A stretch of DNA of 64,000 nucleotides from Pristionchus mayeri (taxonomy: Eukaryota > Nematoda > Chromadorea > Rhabditida > Neodiplogasteridae). The translations under genes were made by a program, and so were the position numbers. The stretch lies in the NCBI GenBank assembly GCA_036245805.1, contig BTRK01000002.1, positions 24,669,067-24,733,066 on the forward strand, given 5' to 3'. Position 1 is the stretch's first letter; each line of letters opens with the position of its first letter. Below the pieces are notes generated by a model. The model was given only the letters and a program-made list of their open reading frames with translations. It was not told the origin of the DNA and searched no databases. This document shows, piece after piece, positions 55,901-62,700 of the stretch.

Positions 55901-57955
55901 CAGTCGATTCACTAAGCCACAACGCTTACGTCTTCTACGTCCCCAGTCGATTCACTAAGCCACAATGGTTACGTCTTCTACGTCCCCAATCGATTCACTA
56001 AGCCACAACGCTTACGTCTTCTACGTCCCCAGTCGATTCACTAAGCCACAATGGTTACGTCTTCTACGTCCCCAGTCGATTCACTAAGCCACAATGGTTA
56101 CGTCTTCTACGTCCCCAGTCGATTCACTAAGCCACAATGGTTACGTCTTCTACGTCCCCAGTCGATTCACTAAGCCACAATGGTTACGTCTTCTACGTCC
56201 CCAGTCGATTCACTAAGCCACAATGGTTACGTCTTCTACGTCCCCAGTCGATTCACTAAGCCACAATGGTTACGTCTTCTACGTCCCCAGTCGATTCACT
56301 AAGCCACAATGGTTACGTCTTCTACGTCCCCAGTCGATTCACTAAGCCACAATGGTTACGTCTTCTACGTCCCCAGTCGATTCACTAAGCCACAATGGTT
56401 ACGTCTTCTACGTCCCCAGTCGATTCACTAAGCCACAATGGTTACGTCTTCTACGTCCCCAGTCGATTCACTAAGCCACAATGGTTACGTCTTCTACGTC
56501 CCCAGTCGATTCACTAAGCCACAATGGTTACGTCTTCTACGTCCCCAATCGATTCACTAAGCCACAATGGTTACGTCTTCTACGTCCCCAGTCGATTCAC
56601 TAAGCCACAATGGTTACGTCTTCTACGTCCCCAGTCGATTCACTAAGCCACAATGGTTACGTCTTCTACGTCCCCAGTCGATTCACTAAGCCACAATGGT
56701 TACGTCTTCTACGTCCCCAGTCGATTCACTAAGCCACAATGGTTACGTCTTCTACGTCCCCAGTCGATTCACTAAGCCACAATGGTTACGTCTTCTACGT
56801 CCCCAGTCGATTCACTAAGCCACAATGGTTACGTCTTCTACGTCCCCAGTCGATTCACTAAGCCACAATGGTTACGTCTTCTACGTCCCCAGTCGATTCA
56901 CTAAGCCACAATGGTTACGTCTTCTACGTCCCCAATCGATTCACTAAGCCACAACGCTTACGTCTTCTACGTCCCCAGTCGATTCACTAAGCCACAATGG
57001 TTACGTCTTCTACGTCCCCAGTCGATTCACTAAGCCACAATGGTTACGTCTTCTACGTCCCCAGTCGATTCACTAAGCCACAACGCTTACGTCTTCTACG
57101 TCCCCAGTCGATTCACTAAGCCACAATGGTTACGTCTTCTACGTCCCCAATCGATTCACTAAGCCACAACGCTTACGTCTTCTACGTCCCCAGTCGATTC
57201 ACTAAGCCACAATGGTTACGTCTTCTACGTCCCCAGTCGATTCACTAAGCCACAATGGTTACGTCTTCTACGTCCCCAATCGATTCACTAAGCCACAATG
57301 GTTACGTCTTCTACGTCCCCAATCGATTCACTAAGCCACAATGGTTACGTCTTCTACGTCCCCAGTCGATTCACTAAGCCACAACGCTTACGTCTTCTAC
57401 GTCCCCAGTCGATTCACTAAGCCACAATGGTTACGTCTTCTACGTCCCCAGTCGATTCACTAAGCGACAATGGTTACGTCTTCTACGTCCCCAGTCGATT
57501 CACTAAGCGACAATGGTTACGTCTTCTACGTCCCCAGTCGATTCACTAAGCCACAATGGTTACGTCTTCTACGTCCCCAGTCGATTCACTAAGCCACAAT
57601 GGTTACGTCTTCTACGTCCCCAGTCGATTCACTAAGCCACAATGGTTACGTCTTCTACGTCCCCAGTCGATTCACTAAGCCACAATGGTTACGTCTTCTA
57701 CGTCCCCAGTCGATTCACTAAGCGACAATGGTTACGTCTTCTACGTCCCCAGTCGATTCACTAAGCGACAATGGTTACGTCTTCTACGTCCCCAGTCGAT
57801 TCACTAAGCGACAATGGTTACGTCTTCTACGTCCCCAGTCGATTCACTAAGCGACAATGGTTACGTCTTCTACGTCCCCAGTCGATTCACTAAGCGACAA
57901 TGGTTACGTCTTCTACGTCCCCAGTCGATTCACTAAGCCACAATGGTTACGTCTT
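49930..57955 (+). repeat. Array domain E: pure 43-bp monomers with AGTCG linker
   Basis: From 49,968 a new linker, AGTCG, appears. AGA cores, AATAG linkers and 38-bp copies stop at about 49,885. Only TGG and CGC cores remain and periodicity is strictly 43 bp. At 50,010-52,000 the order is mostly a four-monomer, 172-bp unit. Longer repeats follow: a block starting with the CGC copy at 52,611 recurs at 54,632 (+2,021, 47 monomers), and related blocks lie at 55,578 and 57,083. Runs of pure TGG/AGTCG copies occupy about 53,090-53,390, 55,080-55,430 and 56,030-56,920. Confidence 0.9.
57440..57955 (+). repeat. Right edge of the array with AAGCGAC variant copies
   Basis: Several terminal copies carry AAGCGACAA in place of AAGCCACAA (first near 57,464, then near 57,507, and in a run about 57,721-57,900). 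This change is not seen elsewhere in the window. The last copy is broken after GTCTT at 57,955, and unrelated sequence begins with GGAATTTGG. Confidence 0.9.
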
Positions 57956-58080
57956 GGAATTTGGATAAGATTGCGATCACAACAGAGGAGGCCGATGCAT
58001 TGATCCTTGTCTTGCCGTCTACGTGTGCAGAGTCGACCATTGAACGAATACTGCAATGGAGAGGCTTTCCATTATATCAT
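57956..58080. other. Unique sequence flanking the array
   Basis: Single-copy-looking sequence with no similarity to the satellite. The reading frame that runs into it from the last satellite copy (MVTSWNLDKIAITTEEADAL, from 57,943) is a chance continuation and I do not call it a gene. No recognisable element. Confidence 0.5.
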
Positions 58081-58260
58081 AGGGGGGAGGGGGGGGGGAG
58101 AGAAGGAGGAGGTGACCGGCTGGCGAGAGAGAGCGACCAATGAATGAATGGAGAATCGAGAAGTGGAGGAGGTGAAGGGAGGGAGGGGGAGGGACAAAGG
58201 GAGAGAGAGACAAGGGAATACGAATCGGATTAGAAGTAATAAAGAAAAAAACAAAGAGTA
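58081..58260 (+). repeat. Low-complexity purine tract with long G runs
   Basis: The plus strand is almost all A and G, beginning with runs of six and about ten Gs near 58,081-58,098 and continuing as GGA/GAGA-type sequence to about 58,260. Such sequence can form G-quadruplex or triplex DNA. It lies about 130 bp from the satellite edge. No gene is seen. Confidence 0.75.
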
Positions 58261-58289
58261 TTAAGAGATTTATCTGTATCTAATGGCAT

Positions 58290-58900
58290 TCGTAATTGGA
58301 TATCGGGACAAAATTGGATTATATGAACCACTGCTTTATGCATTAAAGACAGGTTTGGTCTATTTTTTCTTTCCCTTGACAATACCAACCGCATACACAT
58401 ATGATTTTTATCTCTTCTCTTTCCATGTCCGTACCATCTCAATCGCCGTTCTCGGATCTTCCCATCAAACCTCATGATCATCTATCGTAATCTCGCACTC
58501 TATAATTGAGAGTCAATCACACATGCCCATGTAAGCATTTTCATCTTCACCGCCATCATTCGATCTTCTGCTTCTCAGTGGTAGTCCATGATTCACTCCC
58601 GTACTAGAGTACGGGTCTTATGGTGCTCTTGTACACCTTGCTTTTCACCTTCAGCCTGGCCCTTCTGTCGCTCATTCCCCCCCCCCCCTGCTCTCCATTT
58701 CATTCCCGCATACTTGATACGATGATCCATGTTTCTCTCAGCAGATCCATCTATAGTGATCATCGAACCCAAATACTTGAATTGATTAACTCTTTTGATC
58801 GCCGTCCGATTCACATCTTTCATGGCTGCATTCCCACACTCAAATCTAACGAATTCCGTCTCTAAGTGCCTCGAAACAACCTTTCGGAGATAATATCGGT
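58290..58900 (-). pseudogene. Decayed 3' end of a non-LTR (RTE-type) retrotransposon polymerase
   Basis: Read on the minus strand, three frames in succession carry the end of an endonuclease/reverse-transcriptase polyprotein of the RTE type. The first segment includes VNQFKYLGSMITIDGS and HRIKYAGMKWRA. The next, after a run of 12 C (plus 58,677-58,688) that shifts the frame, reads RRARLKVKSKVYKSTIRPVL, then a TAG stop (58,604-58,606), then YGSESWTTTEKQK. The last, near 58,400-58,470, reads IRERRLRWYGHGKRRDKNH. The order matches the family: the KYLGS motif, the KVYK..RPVLLYGSE region and the RLRWYGH motif near the C-terminus. Several stops and frameshifts show it is dead. The catalytic domains are missing, as expected for a 5'-truncated copy. 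Assignment to RTE rather than a related clade comes from motif memory. Confidence 0.8.
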
Positions 58901-58907
58901 TCCGCAT

Positions 58908-59647
58908 AGGAACATGCTGGAACGATAAAAACTAAAACTAAATAGATCGTAAAAAGTTTCCTAATATAAATGTTGATGAAGTGGCCATTTTCTAGGAACA
59001 TAAAATGCAAAAATATCTCATCAAATTTGTGTAGGCTTTATCGATCATCTCTCTCTTTGGAGATAAAGCTATGAAAACTGCGAGAAACTATGAAAACATG
59101 ACAAATCAATTAGCTGCACATTAAATGCAATAATATATTCTATCGGCTTGAGCATGAACAATCAATATTACATCTCTGCAAGAAGTCTACCATACAATAT
59201 ACAGAAAACAAGATTACCGAGTGTTGATTCAGCGGAGAAAAATCAATAATCATACATGTATAGTTGTCAGATGTATATTTCCCTAGCAGGGGAATCCGAG
59301 ATTATGTTTAGTGTATTAGTAAGGCTTTCAGCATGAGACAGATTATGTGCAGTGAACAAATCGAAAATAAACCAAATCATTCAGTCATAGACAATCAAAT
59401 ACAACGAACGAGAGAGCAATTTCACACACAGATTTCAGTTTTCTGTTTGGTTTCGTAGATTTAAAGCTACCCGAGAAAGCAACGGGGCTGAGTGGGCGGG
59501 GCATGCAGGGGCGGGGCTATGAAATGAGCATTGGCTTCCAGCTAGAGAAGCGCCTGTACACACACTAATCTACGGGGATCATCTAAACGGGATGAGTAAG
59601 AAAGGGGCGTGGCTAGAATGGGGCGGAGTCGGTGTCGTCTCGACCAA
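58908..59647. other. Intergenic, AT-rich, no recognised element
   Basis: About 740 bp between the retrotransposon remnant and the stop codon of the minus-strand gene. It should include the 3' UTR of that gene, but I see no clear AATAAA on the minus strand. The part near 59,480-59,520 has two GGGCGGGGC motifs. Nothing else is identifiable. Confidence 0.5.
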
Positions 59648-59781
59648 TCAGCGATGGACGATTGAGATGGGCGTGTCTTGCGTGAGATCGATCTTGAACT
59701 GGTACTCGTATCGGAATCGATCCGGTTCTTCAAGCAGAATTCGCTCCATCATCGAGGATTGAGAAGGAGGAGAGGGACGAC
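59648..59781 (-). other. Terminal coding exon of the WH2 gene
   Basis: The acceptor CGCTCTCAG at 59,782-59,790 joins in phase 1 to the previous exon, which ends NPYTI plus one base. The exon encodes a short Pro/Ser linker, then SSMMERILLEEPDRFRYEYQ and FKIDLTQDTPISIVHR, then TGA at 59,650-59,648. The end is more ordered-looking than the region before it and may be a conserved tail. I do not recognise it. Confidence 0.7.
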
Positions 59782-62700
59782 CTGAGAGCGAATCATTATT
59801 CCCAAATATTTTGGACTGTATGATAAAGAATCTCTCTCACTCTCTTTCAACCTCCCCTACACAGTGATCTCTCAATTCCTTCATCCATATCATTATATCA
59901 TATTCTCTCTCTTTCCACTCACCGATGGTGTATGGATTGAAAACGCCCCTGTTCTGCCACGAAGATGACGTCATCGGAGACTCCGTGGTGTAGGGAGTAC
60001 TGTAGACGGACGAAGACGACGACGACATTTGTAGACCCGCGGCCTGCAATTCGCGGATCATCGAAGTACGGTACACACACCACAAAGAAACACCGTGCAT
60101 TTCGGGAATGGACGACAATGAACTCGGTTAGAATAGATGGGATGGAATTTTCGCGTGTTAGGACGACGTTTCGGATACAAGGTACACGCGCAATGCGCAC
60201 TCGGTGCACTATCTCGTACACCACATTGCTCACCAGAGTGTGTAAAGGGCGCAGAGAGATACTGTGGGTGTTTACTGAAATCGCGCTTTAGAAGGGGTGA
60301 ATTATGGTCTAGAGGGGGAAATGAAGGGGCGCAGTCAAAACGATGAGAAGAGGAAGATCAAAAGAGATGAGACAATCGGATCTCCTTTCCATTAGATATA
60401 TGATTTTGTATGTACGGCCTATTGATTTTCATTCTTTGTCTAAGAAAGGTCCCCTCACCTGTTTCCTCGCAACGGCTACATTGAGAGCATTCTTGAGTGC
60501 AGCCACTTCCTTCACTTCCTTCTCGTCCTTCTTCACCTTCACCACTTTCTTCACCACTTTCTTCACTTCTTTCTTCTCCTCCTTCTTCTCTACCTTCTTC
60601 TCCTCCTTCTTTTCCTCCTTCTTCTCCTCTTTTGGCTGCTGCTTTGCTTCTTTCTCACGGCGATTTGCCTCCAGAGTATTGCTGAGATTATTGATTAGTG
60701 GGCAGAGACAAGGACAGTGATACCGTAGGAAGAAAGCGCGTGGTGCGGGCAGCGTGCTGGGGGTGGTCTTCTCCGGCGACTGATTCGAAACGTCGCCCGC
60801 TGAGCCGGAGAACGCGTTTTTCGCCTGAAAGTGAACGAAAGTTTGGGAGTAATAAAAAGAACATTAGAGAGTTGAATCGAGTCCTTCTCTATCATTTTTT
60901 ACCTTGGCAAAATTGGGATTGACGTTTCTCGGACGGGAGGGAGAAGTAGCTTTCGTCTCCGATTGATCTTTGGTCGATGCTCCCCCAGGAGAGATCGAAG
61001 AGGGAGAGTGAGTGGAGGAGGGAGAAGAGATAGATGAGACAGGGGAAGACTTCTCCGATGCTGTGTACCTACAGTAGCACTATCACTCATTACTCGATGG
61101 AGGTACCGTGATCTACCGTAATCTATAGTATCACTCACCATCCCTTTCCTCCATCCGTACTCAGACTGCTCTGACTCGCACACTTGACCAGTGTGGCAGA
61201 GAGAGGAACGGAGCTGCGAGGGGGCGTCCCATTACGGCCTCCTGAGAAGAAGAACGGATTACGGTAGGATGGCCATCAGAGAAATATCTGCTTGGGTAGA
61301 TTATATTGCCTGGGAAGTTAATTACCTGGAGTGGGAGGAGTCACGAAAGCATCCGGTGGGGAAGTGGTCGGAAGAGGGGGCGGGACATCGTCCGAAGAGT
61401 GCGCGACTTCAACTGAGAGAGGCTCGCGATGGCGCGTACTTCTCGAGGATTGCGGTTGAGGAGAAGCAGTACGACGAGAGGATGGATCCTCAAAGGGGGC
61501 GGAGTCAGAGATGAACTAGTGAAGATAGGAGAAAGCTAATGACCTACCGATGGCATATTGAGTCCAGTTGCCTTCCTGAGTCCTCCAGTCTCCACGGGTG
61601 CCCATTTGGAGACGGGACGACGATCGAGAGTAGAAGAGGAGAAAGTGGGACCAGGAGACTGGAAGGGAAAGAGATGGACATGAAAACAACATGAGATGCG
61701 AGTTCACTAAGTCCAAGGAGATGAATATTCTATACTCACTGCGCTTTTCTCGTGTTGGAATGGACTGTTCAGTCTACTTCCAGCCCTTCTTCCGAGAGTA
61801 GAACTGCCTGAGGGGAAGGAAGGAGATGAACCACGGGAATCACACTCCATCGATGCCTGAATCAACCTTCCATCATCTTTGATCTTTGATCCCTACTTCG
61901 AAACATTAACTGGCATATCAGATGATCACTTCAAACAATTTGAACAATTTAACGTCAGTTGATATTAGATAATAATTATCGATTAGATCAGAATGGCAAT
62001 TACTCGTCGTGTGAATGTCGGGAGATCCGTATTAGACGAGTATACGAGTGAGAGAGAAGAAGGAGAGGTCGTCTGATTAGATCAATCGATAATCGTTAGT
62101 CATCAATCAATAAATACAGCTGCATGCAAGCAATGATCTACACGACATGCAGGAGATCAAAGATCAAAGACTAGAAATCACAATGAATAATGCTGCAGCA
62201 GCCGCGGCTTTTCCCTTGGGAATCTCCTTCTCGAGGTCATCTTTCGTTACCTAGATGGAATAATCGTTAATTTCGTAAAATAATAAGATGGCAATGTGAT
62301 AATACCTTGAGATTGGATTCATCGAAGTAGATATCAGATTTCTTCTTTGGTTCCAAGCTGGGTGGCTTGCTCCTGCAATGTCGATAGTGATTACAGTGCG
62401 ATGGGGAGAGGGCGAACCTGAAGCACTCCTCGACTGGATCCCATTTCTTAGCTCGAGGCTGCTTGAAGTCCATGGGAGGAGGAGACGGAGACTGAAATTA
62501 ACTTGATCACTCCTAAAAAATTGGATCATGCCAAAGTTTCCAGAAAGTGATATTTGCGCTTGTTCACTGCTCTTTTATCTACGAGCTAAGGACAATTTTC
62601 CATCTTTTACAATTTGCTCTTGTTCTCCCTATTTGAGCATCGTCCTCGCAATCATAATGGATTTTAACAATGCTATTCACTAACTAAAAGGAGTAGTGCC

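Larger units (their letters stand above)
1..57955 (+). repeat. Giant tandem satellite array, 43-bp and 38-bp monomers
   Basis: Head-to-tail copies fill the whole interval, for example a 43-bp copy at 64-106 and a 38-bp copy at 710-747. Each monomer has a constant left part (GATTCACTAAGCCACAA), a variable core triplet (TGG, CGC or AGA, rarely ATA), a constant right part beginning TTACGTCTTCTACGT and ending CCCC, and a 5-nt linker counted with the leading G: AATCG, AATTG, AATAG, AGTCG, or absent in the 38-bp form. From its length I estimate about 1,350-1,400 copies. All copies point the same way. The array is open at the left edge of the window and stops inside a monomer at 57,955. Stop codons recur in every frame within a few monomers on both strands, so it is non-coding as DNA. 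Function is unknown; a structural or heterochromatic role is possible. Confidence 0.98.

Noticed and set aside
1..57955. CRISPR array
   Set aside because: There are no unique spacers; the variable parts are 3 and 5 bp and take only a few states, and the surrounding genes are eukaryotic.
57943..58254. Short open frames on both strands at the array edge
   Set aside because: The plus-strand frame starts inside the last satellite copy and runs into purine-rich low-complexity sequence; the minus-strand ones are Leu/Pro/Ser-rich translations of the same low-complexity tract.
58640..58907. 104-residue minus-strand frame as a functional gene
   Set aside because: The frame is a reverse-transcriptase fragment broken by a poly-C frameshift; downstream family motifs continue in other frames, so it is a pseudogene.
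60343..60720. 125-residue Phe/Ser/Thr-rich plus-strand frame, and its 62-residue Pro/Ser neighbour
   Set aside because: They are antisense shadows of the Lys/Glu-rich exon 15, which has splice sites and phase agreement on the minus strand.
61191..61514. 107-residue plus-strand frame starting MWQREERSCEGASH
   Set aside because: It is antisense to exons 11-12, with no splice or codon support of its own.
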